Assembly (NCBI GenBank): GCA_947579665.1
Contig: OX388352.1
Span: 33,536,216 to 33,600,215, forward strand
Source: Sympetrum striolatum
Lineage: Eukaryota > Arthropoda > Insecta > Odonata > Libellulidae
Length of the DNA: 64,000 bases
Reading direction: 5' to 3'
In this document: piece by piece, positions 35,233 through 47,317 of the stretch
Numbering within the stretch: position 1 is the first letter of the stretch
How the letters are laid out: every line of letters starts with the position of its first letter
Made by a program: the position numbers and the translations under genes
The notes under the pieces: generated by a model
Databases searched by the model: none
Seen by the model: the letters and a program-made list of their open reading frames with translations, nothing else
Told to the model about the DNA's origin: nothing

Positions 35233-36048
35233 GTGGAAAATTTTCTCGAATGCATCTTATTAACTAGCATTTTAGGTTCTAGGACGGAACAACAAACATT
35301 GGGCGTGGCGCGACTACTACGTTTGAGAGGTTCTCCTGTGGATTATGTACTATATAATAAACATATTTTAGATTCTTTCGAAATATTTTCAAAATTTTTA
35401 AAGCGTAGGTTCATTCCCAAAGTCTCGTCCGTCATGTTGGAGCGGATGTTCGTCAACTGCGTTCAAAGTCTCAAGGAAACGGTATAGAATATTCGACTAG
35501 GCTCCGGAAACTTGTTCTCCAACAACGGGAAGCATATCATGATTCATCGCCAGATTCGTTGAGGGTTTTAATGGAATGGCCTTTTGTCTCAATTCCTTTT
35601 TGGCCTGAGAGAAGAGATCGGTCGTTTTGTTTTGCTGCGTAACCCACAAAATGCACTGGAAGCGGAGGAATTTGCCTTATTAGAGGAATTGACGATAAAC
35701 AATTACAAAGATCAAGTAAATTCGGTTAAGCCTCAAACGCGAAAATTCCCTGTGGCAACCAAGAAAAACCTGCAGAGCTATCACTGCGCTCATTCAAGGC
35801 ACTGTGTCCGCTCTTACCCCATTCGTGCAAAAAGTTGTTTTAAATGCGGGAATGAAGGGCATTTGCAAAAGGGTTGCTCGAGATTGTTAATGCCAGGGAA
35901 ACCGCGAGTGTACTCTTTCTCTATTGTGGAGATCGAGGAATTGACCATGGAGTGCAGGATTTCCTGGGTTTCCAGAGAGGAAACTCCCTTCCTAACTCCG
36001 GAGATGGAACTCCCCTCGAAGAATATACGGATGAGGAGAAAGGAGTGA
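35233..36048 (+). pseudogene. Gag-like polyprotein with CCHC zinc knuckle, frameshifted
   Basis: First frame 35233-35487 (ENFLECILLTSILGSRTEQQ, YVLYNKHILDSFEIF), then stops and a shift, then 35584-36048: SQFLFGLREEIGRFVLLRNP, EAEEFALLEEL, then the nucleocapsid-type zinc knuckle CFKCGNEGHLQKGC (C-x2-C-x4-H-x4-C). FLFGLREEIGRFV plus AEEFAL is the capsid C-terminal signature of gypsy-type Gag. It would package element RNA into particles if intact. The internal stops near 35487-35580 break it. Downstream reading to about 36330 is polar and unassigned. Confidence 0.8.
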
Positions 36049-36387
36049 ACCGGAGGCGCTTGCCGTAAGCAAGCCGTTGCGCCCATCGACAGCGGAGACC
36101 TCCAGCTCACCGAAGGCCCAGTTATCTCAGCCTCATCTTCAGCTTCCTCGAGAAAGGAGTTCGGCGGGGAGAAATGGAGACAATGAGAATGAAGAAAAGG
36201 ACTATTTGGCGGGAATGGACATGACCGAGGGCCAGGTGCACTTTGTTGATGCCATGTAGAACGTGACACTCTTCACACCAAGGGATGCTGCAGCACTGGC
36301 GCCATCGTACTACCACAGGAGGATAGGGGACCGCGTTTTTTTAGGGTGGATAGTACAAACCAACACATAAAACGTGGAGCGTGGCAT

Positions 36388-36938
36388 TAGAGATGGGACA
36401 ATCGATTGAAAAAAACAGTCGAATTGTTCGATTGTTTTGGCATTTATTCGATTGTTTTCATTCGAATGAATTCACTCACTTATAGCTAGTCAGGGGCAGT
36501 AACAACTGGCTGCCGGGATATCGGATCAGATATACATACACACACGTATATATAATATTTATATTCATATTTCATCAGTATCACATATCTCTTCCAGACT
36601 TCCACTAAATGGGATCACGCTACGAGCCACTTCTATCCTCTCCAACGCGTATCAAGTGAACGAGTGAAAAATCGAATAAATGTATTCGATTTTTCACTCA
36701 CTTCCTCTGAACGAGTGAATCACTCACATGGAACAATCGAATAAATTTATTCGATTTTTTTCCACTCCCTAAAAACAATCGAATACATTTATTCGATTTT
36801 TTTTCACTCGCTAAAAACAATCGAATAAATTCACTCGGTTAGGATTGAGTGAAAAATCGAAACGCTTTATTCGAATAATTCGATTGATGCAAACAATCGA
36901 ATTATTCGATTGTTTTTAATCGATTGTTCCCACCTCTA
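36388..36938. mobile_element. hAT-type MITE inserted in the LTR element
   Basis: The ends TAGAGATGGGACAATCGATT and, inverted, TAGAGGTGGGAACAATCGAT form the terminal repeats. An exact 8-bp target duplication CGTGGCAT flanks it (36380-36387 and 36939-36946), diagnostic of hAT transposition. The interior is built from many ATTCGATT/AATCGAAT units in both orientations. No coding sequence. Confidence 0.95.
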
Positions 36939-37954
36939 CGTGGCATTGTAAGAGTATCGGATGACGTCAACATCGTAGTCCCCTCAATCAGGGGCTCCAC
37001 TGCCAAGGAGCGACGACTTCTTCACGCGAGCTTCAAACCGAAAATTGGTGCGGGTCTGAGTTCCAAGGAAAACGGAGAGGACGAGAAGTATTCAAGGAAG
37101 AGGCTCCACTATTGCAGCAATCGGAAGATTTTACCCCTAAATCATCAGCTGCCTACGATGAAGAGGAGTCTTTGCAGAAGTGTCATGCGAGACCGAGGCA
37201 AGCAGAGGCTGAAATGGTTCCAAGACGCGGCACTGGACGAAGAATTCTTCACTGAGGAGAAGAAAACGGTTGCTCGAAGCGAAAGATAAGTAATGGTATG
37301 AAGTGCCCACAATTTTATGATCATTATTGAATTTAATAGTTTTGATTAAAGAGTGAATTTGATACCTTATTGCGCTCAAAAGGATCCCATGGAAAAACTA
37401 AAAAGTGGAAGGAGGTGCAGCTAAAAAGAGGAACTTGGCGCATAGATTTGTGAAAACTGTTTTCATCTGATAGCTAAGTGACTCTGAAGTGGTTAGCTGA
37501 ATTTGTTGATTTATAAGTGCGCGTTTTCTGATCCTTGCTGTTTTTAAATGCTTATGCACAGATTTTTCTTTTCCATTTTAGTTGTTCTGAAGTTTTTGTA
37601 ATATTTTTTTTGTCGTGCTCTTTTCATGCTTACAATTCACTGCGTTGTTCAGTGTTGTCTTCTTGATACTTTAGTTTTCGCGTGATTGAAAGGCATTAAA
37701 AAGAACTATTAATGTATAAAGAATCAGAAAGGACATGCATATAAGATAAATTAACTGCGAGAGACTTTCTCGTTCGATGTGTTCTTATTTCTTTCTTCGA
37801 AATGTTTCAAGTGATTTATTTTTGCAAGAGGGAGTGTAGTGCAATGTTTCTAAATTTTTTGGGGGGTTTTTATTATTTTGTTTTAAATTGTGTTTTTTTG
37901 TGATGTTCAAGGATGCTTTTTCCACCCCCGGGATCTTATTTGCCAACGGGGTGA

Positions 37955-38336
37955 TGTCGGAAGGACTGAGTGCAAGGGATGATTCAGAGTCAGTCGCGGA
38001 TGAGTCTTCAGTTTATCGATGATGCATCTTGCATTGATTCTGGCATCCCTCATCCTCCTATGTTTTTGATGGTGACCTCTGGACCTTCCGAAACAGTTAA
38101 AAGGATGGCACAACTTGGGCTCTGGGCCTTCAGCCCACCGATAGCAACTTAAACGCACGCTCGTCAGACCCACAGATATATTACAGTATATATCTGTGGT
38201 CTGTGGTATCTTATTATAGTATATATCTGTGGTCAGACCGATCCTCAATTGGTCGGCCATGATTTCCTCATAGATAAGTAATTTGTATTCACTATTTTAT
38301 TAGTAAATAACTTCAGCCAACCATTAGTATAATTTC
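37955..38336 (+). repeat. 3' LTR
   Basis: Same length and order as the 5' LTR with scattered substitutions. Preceded by CCAACGGGGTGA, in the position of a polypurine tract but a poor one. Confidence 0.9.
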
Positions 38337-39475
38337 CCTAATTATTATATTAGGGAAAATATTGACTATTGCTACTGACTTTACATTAACTGGATGAAAT
38401 GCGTTATAGACCTTCTATAAGTTTGATGCTATGTCGTTATCAAAATACGAACAATGTTACTACAAAAACGACATTTCATCGAAAATGCCTCCATGGGCTA
38501 CACTTTCAAACTATATTCATTCGGTCTCCGAAAGCATATTGACATTATAATGGGAATTATAACCTCTTCATTTACAAATAATACCAAAAATTATAATGGT
38601 ACGCAAGTTCATCTAATAATGTATTTTTATATGCATTAAACCAGGAAAATATCAATGTATACAATCGAACGTAAAAGATTCATTCATCGCGATAAATTAT
38701 TGAGGTACGACCCATTCACTAATTAAATTCAAAATTGCTTCTATGTGCATTTATCAATAATCTTGCATGCATATTCTGTCATTGTCTCCCCTGATTATAA
38801 TACGATGTTTAAGAAATCTGCATGAACGATCTACGAGCTAGCAGACTACCAATTCTCGTCATTCCGCATGAGCATGGATGAGAAATTAGTCAAGCAAGAG
38901 AGTGGAGTGGAAAAACTGGAGAAACTGGGTGATATCGTTTCGACCGAAATTACTCCTCTAACTTGTACGTGGAAAAAGTTACAGAAACGTAAAAATCTCA
39001 CAACTTCCGTCTCATTCGGAATATTTCCACTCTTGTCGGAATTAGTACAAAATTGACGCCCTGAATTGGGTCCGTGGGGAAGAACGGGTGGGGCAGAATG
39101 AGGTAATGTTTGTAACTACAATAGTTTTCAGATATATTTTTTCAGAGACATCCTACTTTATCTGTTTGTAAACCTGAAGCAAAATCTGGTGTAAGAGCCA
39201 TTGGATTTTAAAAAGTAGCTGATGAGGCTGTCCTAGAGCGTGAATTTTGGGAAATGGCATAAGATAAGGTCGCATTCAATGAAAGCTGTAGTTATACCTT
39301 TATTTTGGCTTAAAAAAGTACATACAGAGTAAACTTATTTTCTCTGTAACTTCACTATATTTAATTATTTTTTAGCTATATATCCTTACCATTCCATTCT
39401 GCCCCATACTCTGGGTAGAACGGGCCAATATTTTTTGATTTTGAAAGTAGAAATATCTGTCCTATGTCTTCCTAC
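38337..39475. other. Spacer with GGGGCAGAATG inverted motifs
   Basis: TGGGGCAGAATGAGG at about 39091 and CATTCTGCCCCATACTC at about 39395 are inverted and could be the ends of a small decayed element. The 62-codon frame at 38868-39056 (MSMDEKLVKQESGVEKLEKL) is charged and might be an exon, but has no paired splice sites. Confidence 0.35.
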
Positions 39476-40300
39476 GATATCATGTTATTTTTTTATTATT
39501 AACCCTTAATTATTGGCGTGGTGTCAATATGACCCCAGGTGGAGTTTATCCAGCGGCAACATAGAAACTAAGAAATAAATTTCAACCAAATTTTATTTTT
39601 ATAAATACTTTTACCATATAATGACTGTCTGAGAATTTCTTTAATATCAAGTAATAAATAATACGCAAGTTTAGCAGTGTTACCAATTTGACACAAATAA
39701 ATTTAAATAATTACCAAAACAATACATTAATTATTTATAAACGCTTCTATAAAAAATAATTCATTGCTAAGTTTACTGAGTTATTATATATAAATGGCAT
39801 ATAAGGATTATTTTCTTTCTATTTAATAAAATGACAAGATAATACATCGGATTTCCGAAAAGGTTCCATTCCTGCGTCAATGCCTTTCTCTTCGGTCATT
39901 TTCGGCATGATGACGTCATTGGGTCATACGGGAACCCTTACATGCAGGTAGGATTGGGCGGTCCCTGATTGGACAACGAGTAGGAGTTCCCCCATAGGGT
40001 GGATCGACCGCCGGATAAGGAGGGAAGGCCCCTTTCACTTCGATGACAGGGCAGCCATTTTCCACCTCTCGCAATGTTTCGTCGTCTTCCATTTGACCCA
40101 CATGACACGTATTGATAACACGTATGATAAAATCCCCCACCAGGATTAAATTTTGGGGCGAAGACGGATCATAAGTGCTCCTCTTAGTACCTCTAAATGT
40201 GTCAGGAAAAATATTTCTGTTATCTAACACCTTGTGGATAAATATATAGAAATGTCTTTGCAAATATTAATTTATTTTCTCTTTGTTTCACTAAAAATGA
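39476..40300. other. Unassigned region with a minus-strand ORF (39916-40263)
   Basis: ACCCTTAATTATTGGCGTGG at about 39502 with GTCAATATGACCCC resembles the ends of some TTAA-specific (piggyBac-type) MITEs; no partner end was found. The minus-strand ORF (115 codons, LDNRNIFPDTFRGTKRST, MEDDETLREVENGCPVIEVK) has ordinary protein composition and runs into a CAT|GTAAGG donor-like site. It is not recognised. Confidence 0.3.
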
Positions 40301-40603
40301 ATTGCTAAAATTCAATGGAATGACCGAGTAACTAATCACGGAGACCTCTGAAGAGGTGATAAAAACAGGAGCATTACAAAATATCGAAAAGAAGAGGTCA
40401 ATGAATGCGGAAAGGAATGATCATCTGCTGAAGCATCTTATTAAAGCAATTAGAGCCGATATAAAGATTAAGGAGAATCGCTTCAGTTAAAATATGAGAT
40501 ACAGGCGTACGTAACCTATAATGTTTGGAATAATGATTAAATTAAGTTCTGAGCTGATACGACAGAAGGGAGAGCTGCAACAAACATAATTGCGATGGAT
40601 ATA

Positions 40604-41497
40604 CATGGTCTGTATAAAAAGTATCGGGAACAATTTTTTTCTGACGTGACTGTACGTCGCAGCGCACACGCGCCGAGTGGGCTCGGTGGTGGGTTTCTGA
40701 CCTTCAGATATACCAAGAGTCAGTCACCTGCAATTGTTTCTCTAGGCTAGATCAGGTTTTTAGTGGACCATTGTCGAGTGACTCGGTGCAAGCTCAAAAT
40801 GCAGCGAACGATTGAACAGCGGTTCGCCATCAAATTTTGTGTTGGACAGGGGAAATCGGGTGCGAAGACATTGGGCATGATTTGCCAAGTGTTTAAGGAT
40901 GAATGCATCTCACAAACTGCAGTTTTCAAGTGGCACAAGCTCTTCAAAGATGGCCGAGAGAGTGTGGAGACAATGTGCAACGGGTGCCTGAAGTGCTGAA
41001 TTCAGACCGTCGATTAACTGAGCGCATGATCACAGATCGAATTGGCATTGATAAGATGTCAGTGCACACAATTATCACTGAAAATTTGGCATTGCGACAG
41101 ATCTGTGCCAAACTCATCCCGAGGGTCTTGACGGAGCCAGTCACACCTGCTCCAAGGTGACTGACTACCTGACGAAAAATGGCGTCGTGACAATTCCCCA
41201 ACCCCCTTACAGTCCTGACTTGGACCCAGCAGACTTTTTTCTATTCACACAAGTTAAATCCTTCCTCAAAGGGCACCACCATGGGACCCTAAGTGCCGTC
41301 AAAGAAGCTTGCACGCGTACCCTTAAGAACCTTCCGGAATCCGCCTACCAGGGAGCCTTCGAGTCGTGGAAAAGTCGCTGGCAAAAGTGTATCGACACTC
41401 AAGGGATGTACTTTGAAGAATTTTAAGGTTTTGTAGGAATATCCAAAATATATCTATTTTTCAGAAACTTTTCCCGATAATTTTTATACAGACCCTG
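40604..41497 (+). mobile_element. Internally deleted mariner element
   Basis: TA flanks at 40602-40603 and 41498-41499. The terminal inverted repeats are CATGGTCTGTATAAAAAGTA (left) and CAGGGTCTGTATAAAAATTA (inverted right). At 894 bp it is short for the family, about 1.3 kb being usual. Transposase pieces: N-terminal helix-turn-helix (from ATG 40799, RTIEQRFAIKFCVGQGKSGA), a frameshift near 40975, LNSDRRLTERMITDRIGIDK and a LIPRVL segment, then a jump at about 41157 to PPYSPDLDPADFFLF and the C-terminus (to 41426). The deletion removes the segment with the first two catalytic aspartates; the third, in YSPDLDPADFF, remains. Inactive. Confidence 0.93.
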
Positions 41498-43450
41498 TAT
41501 CTTAGTATATAGTAGTTTCAATGAATATAAATAAATGGAAAAAGTAGACTTGAATGCATTTATGCTGAAAATTTTCAAGATTAAATTATAGATGGGGAAA
41601 TGCAAAATATACGACACGATACTCAATCATATTCAATATTATTAGAAAAAATCGGTATTTTGGGTATCATGAAGTTCACTTCTATATAAAAAGGAAAACT
41701 GAGGATATTGCAATTCCAATTGAAAACTTACATATCATCGAAAACCTTTAGAAATCCGAGTGACATACGACATAGAAAACTAAGTTTCAGTTAGTGTAAG
41801 ATACGAATCACAATTTGTTGACGAAACTTCTATAAAGTGTATTTTATTAATTATGGTTTGTCAAGATCACCATTCTTATAAAAATATGAAGCTAAAAGAA
41901 AATATAGAAAATCCTGTTGCATTTAAATGCATTGTGTTAAATTGCCTATACGTTTAAGCAAACTTTTATACTTTTATACAAAACAAAATATGTATTAAAT
42001 AAGTTGCATTCCATTTTAATGATCACCCAATTCCGATAGGGTGAGATTTATTGTTCATCTTGCTCATATAAGAAAAGATACAAAGTGAGAATGTCATTAC
42101 CTTTCACAAAAATCAAAATTTTTGAAGTTATACTTGCACACACGAATTGAATGTATGAGTTCAATAATGATTTGCAAATAGTAGATGAATATTTCAGATC
42201 GGTTCTCTTCCCATTGAGCTATTAACTATTCATAATGCTTCTGTTTTAGTATAATATAAATAAAAGTTCTGTTAATGATTTAACTAAAATTAAGAATGGG
42301 TCGATTCCAATTTTTTTCGATTCCAAATCCGATACCGATTCATGTGTTATCGATTCTCGATTTTGTAGATAAAAATCATGGAGATTTTTTTGTTTTAATT
42401 AAACTACATAAGGTAATTAGGATCAATGAAAATTATTGCAGCTTTTTTATTTTTCTTAAAAAATAATACCTACAAAATATCAGACAAATGTTTCATAATA
42501 GTGATTGTAGTATGTAGTTTAGTACATGACTATGAGTCCCCACATTATACTGACTGTTTTAGAAATTATAAACGAATCGGCATAATTTAAATTCTAATTT
42601 TACTTTTCAAAATGGCCCATTCACATATCACCCAGAAACCATTATCATTTTTTCCAAATCCAATATTTTAAATTTCTTCTGATTGAATTTTGCCTCGAAG
42701 TTTGCAAATTTCGGCAGAAAACAACCATAAGTGTTGAAAATTTAAGTTCGATTAAAGCGAACTCAATATGCCACCTATATGCTTCCGGAAGGGGTAGATA
42801 TACTTCCTTTCACAACAGAAAAGGAGGCAAATTCACTAAAATTAAACTGTTTTGTAACTCCTACCTTCCTCTTATATTCCTTCACCGTATCTTCCGTATT
42901 GTGAAAGGAATAATAACGTTTAATTGACCCAATTTTTACTCAAGAGATGGGCGCCACGTCGCCATCTAGACAGCGGCATAGGCGTCGTGGCTTTCGGTCC
43001 ATATCATGAAAGCAAGGGTAACGTTACATTTCTTAAAGTAGATTTTTATTAAACTCAGTGAATATGAAATCAAATGAAAGAGCTTAAAATATTTTGGTGG
43101 GATATAATGATAGATACCGTCAATGATAGGTACCGTCGTCATTGCTTAACCGAGTGATTAAACAACAAATGCACTGCTATCATTATTGATAGGGTTCTAA
43201 ATTAGCATATTTTTATCCTTCTTCTCATTTTTTCGGAGTACTTAACGGCAAAAAAGACGACATGAGGTTTCCAATTCTTTGGTAATAGCAGAAAAGAAAT
43301 CCTTAAGGTAGTCATAGTAATTCATCGAGTTAATCAGGTTTATCACTTAAGGAGACAAAATTTAAATCTTGTCTATAGTTTTAATAAACAAAGAGAATTT
43401 GTAAAATTTCAACCCTGTTGTATAATTTAACTATTTAATTCAATTCGTTT
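41498..43450. other. AT-rich spacer
   Basis: No gene recognised. TCGATTCC-type motifs cluster at about 42300-42360. A GC-richer patch at about 42945-43010 (GATGGGCGCCACGTCGCCAT) is unassigned. Confidence 0.45.
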
Positions 43451-43454
43451 CAAA

Positions 43455-43616
43455 ATGACTATGGTTCAATTTCGTGGCGATCCATTTTGGGGAATTGTAT
43501 ATGGAATTTTAAATGAACGTGATGCCCTTAGTGCTAAAGAGGCAAAATACCCTCTTTCATTAATTACCGGACATGTAACTACTTGGCCTAGTTTTCATCA
43601 ATTACATTACAATTGA
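43455..43616 (+). CDS. Small ORF, 53 codons, unknown
   Basis: ATG in a good arthropod context (TTTCAAAATGACTATGG) opens 53 codons to TGA: MTMVQFRGDPFWGIVYGILN, then ERDALSAKEAKYPLSL and a PSFHQLHYN end. Amino-acid use is unlike the Lys/Asn/Ile-rich chance frames around it. No signal peptide or membrane segment. No similarity is recognised, and a chance ORF cannot be excluded. Confidence 0.25.
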   Translation: MTMVQFRGDPFWGIVYGILNERDALSAKEAKYPLSLITGHVTTWPSFHQLHYN

Positions 43617-45247
43617 TATCTATGATATATTATATTATAAGATAATTTCATAAGACGCTCCCCTATTTGATAGGTATAACAATACGGAGCATATCAAATA
43701 TAGAAATTTCCAAATATATTAGTTTGAGTGCGTGAAATGAGAGGAAATCCAACCCCAAATTTTCGGATTATACGGCGTATATCTTCCTTTTATTGCAAAT
43801 TCATCATTGGTCGTTCGCCTTCATTGATTGAACCTCTTAAACGAAACGAGAATAATGGTATTTCAGGAAGGTCTTAGAAAAATGAATCGAACAACGAGGA
43901 AAAGAGTGAAAGCCAATTTCGCAGGTGAACGCATGGGTCTGGTAATAATCCCCAGGAAAAACGGACAGGGATAAAGTCTGACGGGAATGGGACTCGAAGG
44001 CCAATCTCTCAATTTCCTCTAGGTTTCTTTATCTAGTTAATTTATCAGACCAACCCACAATAACCACATATTAAAATTATGCCATTAATTCTTATATATT
44101 CTTATAATATTTTCTTGGTTCTGAAATATGTAGCTCACTGCAGTTGCGTTCACAGACGTCTTTCTTTGTCGGACGATATCGTTTCCTTAGGTTTGATAAA
44201 CACCCCTTGTTTCTGTTTCTTGCTGATGGAAGCACAAGGCCACTCTTATCGCGCTCGAAATCACTCATCCAGAGGCTTTAAACAAAATGACTCAGCCCAT
44301 GAGTTTTGCTACGTAGGAGTTAACCCAGTAAGCCCGAATGAGGTTTATCCTCAGGAGCGTTGTTTCGTACTTGACAAGTCCGTAATCGGAAATATAAAGT
44401 AACAACTAAATAAGTTCCATTTAAGAAACCGGTCTAAATCCTACTACAAGCGAAAATTTTAACTTTTTTCTCAATATAGCGTACGACTAGATCTTTGTCA
44501 TGTGAGTCATGTGATAAGTACGCTATAGGAAATAAAAAGCAATAACTGAAGTTTCATTCAAGAAACCGGTCTGAATCTAACTATAAATGAAAATTTCCAT
44601 ATTTTACTCAATATTACTCGCGACAAGATCTTTATCATGTGAAAAAAAACTTGCCAGAACTTTATTTAAAATTGGTACGTCATAATTTGGGCTACACGAA
44701 CCAAATGCCACAACCTTTTTGCGTAAAATCTTAATTTTCATTTAGAGGTTGTCAGAAGAATCATGTTGAATAACAAAAATATACTAATCAATTGAAATTT
44801 AATGAGTTTTGAATAGTAAAAGTGCTGAAGTTAAGGAACCTTGGCATGAATCATTACCAGTTTAAAAAAACATGGTCATAACTAATAAATAAATCGCTCT
44901 TACCTGAAATATGCAGTCCATTCAAGGATTAAACGTTTCAATTAATGAAATAATACTGTTCTTATTTAATAATTTATTTTCATTTTATAATATAGGTAAC
45001 GATGTGACAAGCTTATAAAACCACTAGGTTCTAAAAGAACTATGTGAGGAAAATATAAGTAAGTGTACATATGGAACATTTTTTATATAAATGCATTAAT
45101 ATAGATGTTTTTGCGAAGACTTCCGTGGCGTTCGGTTGAACTCAGCATATTTTTCGGGATGTCCACCCCCTTGATCGTTGTTTGATGACGATTGATGAAT
45201 AAATACACATGTTTGAGAGCTTATGGTTTCTCAGTTTAAGTATCATT
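43617..45247. other. AT-rich spacer
   Basis: The 107-codon plus frame at 44079-44402 lacks a known domain. Two imperfect direct repeats of about 60 bp, GAAACCGGTCT with AATTTTAACTTTTTTCTCAA-type sequence following, occur near 44420-44490 and 44560-44620, suggesting a local duplication. No gene supported. Confidence 0.4.
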
Positions 45248-45345
45248 TTAAATATGACAATCGTCCATTACATAATCTTCTCTTACTTTTAACATGGTAA
45301 GCGGGAAGAGATTCATATCTTCAACATCCACAACAGCAGATTCTC
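45248..45345 (-). CDS. Terminal exon of a small membrane-protein family member
   Basis: The acceptor GATTTTTTGGGTAG opens a phase-1 frame of 31 codons to TAA: ESAVVDVEDMNLFPLTMLKV, then REDYVMDDCHI. The phase and the acidic, polar character match the cytosolic-tail exons of the related genes at 18.0 and 48.5 kb. Its partner exon with the hydrophobic segment should lie at higher coordinates on the minus strand, but between 45.4 and 46.3 kb I find only decayed sequence, so the gene may be broken. Confidence 0.4.
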
Positions 45346-45590
45346 CTACCCAAAAAATCAAATTCCATCAGATCCGTTAGTGAATAAAAGTTGATGCCAA
45401 ATACTAATGTTAAAACATTTACATTCAATACATTTGTATTTAAGTTCAATGCATTTAGATTCAGAAAAAAATATCTGTATCATGCTGAAAATGTTATTTA
45501 ATATACAACATATGTAACAAACATTTTAGCGACGCCGCAAACAAAATTCTTACAAACTTATACATTCCGTCCACCCGTGAAGAAAAACTG

Positions 45591-45718
45591 TATTTAAACT
45601 AGAAATTAAAATATTATAATACTAAGGTGAATCAAAAGAATGATTTTAACAATGTATTTAAACTAGGAATTAAAATATTATAATACTAAGTTAAATCAAA
45701 AGAAAGATTTTAACAATA
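45591..45718. repeat. 64-bp tandem duplication, two copies
   Basis: TATTTAAACTAG begins both copies (45591 and 45655). The copies differ at a few positions, so this is older than the 82-bp duplication at 12.1 kb. Confidence 0.85.
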
Positions 45719-46039
45719 TAGCCCAAAACAACTAAAACCCACTTTAATGCTTTTAGGAAATTTAAGAGGGCATAATTTCACTATAAAATAATCTTATTTG
45801 ATTCCTTTTAATAAATAATATATATTTTTCAACAATGCAGTATAAGTGGATACTAGAAGATTTATTATTTGAAAAAATGTTCACCCAGTCTACCAGTTTA
45901 GAAAAACATTAATTAAAATTAAATCATCTTAATAATAATTCGAATGAAAAGAAGTACAATAGCAATTAAACGGAAAATGAAAATCAAATATCCAATATTT
46001 ACACAAATATTTATAAGAAACAAATTAACAAAAATATGA

Positions 46040-46300
46040 GACTTAGAATTGACCAGTCACAAGAATACAGAGCACGAGAAGTGAGTAAATAATAAACTAA
46101 TCGCAGCAAGATTGATACCGCTTGCTTCCATTTCCATCCAAATACATGTATATAAAGCAGAAATCGTGTGGATTTGTGGATTTTTCTTGGATTGGAGTCC
46201 ACACCGATGATCCGATTGATGTAACACTTTGTATAAGTATTCTTTGAGATCAGAAATAGATACTGTCACATTTTCGTTCGATAATTTAGCTGGATTCGAA
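46040..46300 (-). pseudogene. Decayed locus of the small membrane-protein family
   Basis: The intron segment that follows the hydrophobic exon in the other loci (minus strand GGATGGAAATGGAA, then CTGTGACTGG-like sequence) is present at about 46040-46140, but the exon that should precede it is not recognisable. The minus frame 46057-46269 (VSISDLKEYLYKVLHQSDHR) may be a remnant or unrelated. Confidence 0.35.
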
Positions 46301-46753
46301 CCAAAATCGATCAGTTAAATTTCCATTAGAAATACATGTAAACTACATTTTTATCGATTGCGGACTATATTTCTTTGGATTAAAATCAAATCAGAAGTAA
46401 TAATCGAACAGAGCTTATAAAATCACCAAAAAAACGAGAATTAAATCAAAATTCTAACTTAGGTCGTTAAATATAGTTTTCGAAACAAAATTACGACAAA
46501 TTATACAAAAGACACGTAAAATTTTCCATACTTTTGAGGTTGTAAACAAACATCCCTCCTGACTACCAATGCGATTTTTTTTATTCTGAGCACATACATT
46601 TTTCTGTATAGTAAAAATAGCTTTGGATTTTAGTTGTGTTTACTAAAGGGTATGGACTCATTTCACTACGGACAACTTAAATTCAATCTTCTTCAATATT
46701 CCCCGTTGATAATCAACGGGCGCTACAGCTAGTCATTATATATAGGTACTTAC

Positions 46754-47150
46754 TAGTGATTGTCCCCCCTTAACATCTGACAAAAGAGCTCCACTTCATC
46801 CAGGACCACAGAAAGGCTGCAGCATTGGATGCCATGAAAATGGAAATTTCTATCAATTCATTTACATTCAGAAAAGTTAAACTGAATCATACAGAAGAAT
46901 GCCATTTTAACTACAACACATTCACCAAAAATGTTAACAATAAGCACAATTATAACACCCTCATAAATCTCTGAGAAATTCAAGAGGTTTTCTGCAGAAG
47001 TTCATCTTTTTTTCATTCCTTATAGTAAATAATACATAAATGTTCTATGAATTGCAATTACAATTACAAGTACAAGTACAATTGAATGTCCGATTATTTA
47101 ACGGGGAAGGAATCGTCTCCCAGTATGACCATGAATGAAAACAAAACATT
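46754..47150 (-). pseudogene. Decayed copy of the small membrane-protein gene
   Basis: Block 46754-46910 is homologous to 47777-47933: an acceptor TGTTGTAG, an ATG soon after, then ISIFMASNAAAFLWSWMKWS, but with frame breaks and a TAA before the GTAAGT donor. A segment at about 47080-47150 is homologous to the 48.55 kb terminal exon region (GGAGACGATTCCTTCCCCGT against GGTGACGATTCTTC), but the acceptor AG is lost. Together they show an old tandem duplicate that no longer codes. Confidence 0.55.
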
Positions 47151-47317
47151 TGAATTAAATTTCCATAATAATCATACGGATGAAAAGAAATAAAATGGTA
47201 ATAATTCAAATGAGGAAAGTTATATCTCCAAAAATGATTCACACAAATGTACAAAAGAGACAAACAAACAGAACTATTTGACAATATACATTATCTATTG
47301 AGAAATTACCCCCATAC

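Larger units (their letters stand above)
34482..38336 (+). mobile_element. Ty3/gypsy-like LTR retrotransposon, gag only, internally deleted
   Basis: Two direct repeats of about 382 bp (34482-34863 and 37955-38336), both starting TGTCGGAAGGAC, flank an internal region of 3.1 kb, of which 551 bp is a later MITE. By eye they differ at about 13 positions, so the copy is not very recent. The left LTR is followed by TTTTTGGCGTCAGGTGTAAA, in the place of a primer-binding site. Only gag-type coding sequence (35.2-36.05 kb) and a possible pol tail (about 37090-37240) can be read; protease, reverse transcriptase and integrase are absent. No clear target duplication was found. Confidence 0.85.

Noticed and set aside
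35814..36269. 151-codon minus-strand ORF
   Set aside because: Shadow of the Gag zinc-knuckle region on the opposite strand.
37907..38260. 117-codon minus-strand ORF, and its twin at 34461-34787
   Set aside because: Both are readings of the LTRs, which is why they are nearly identical.
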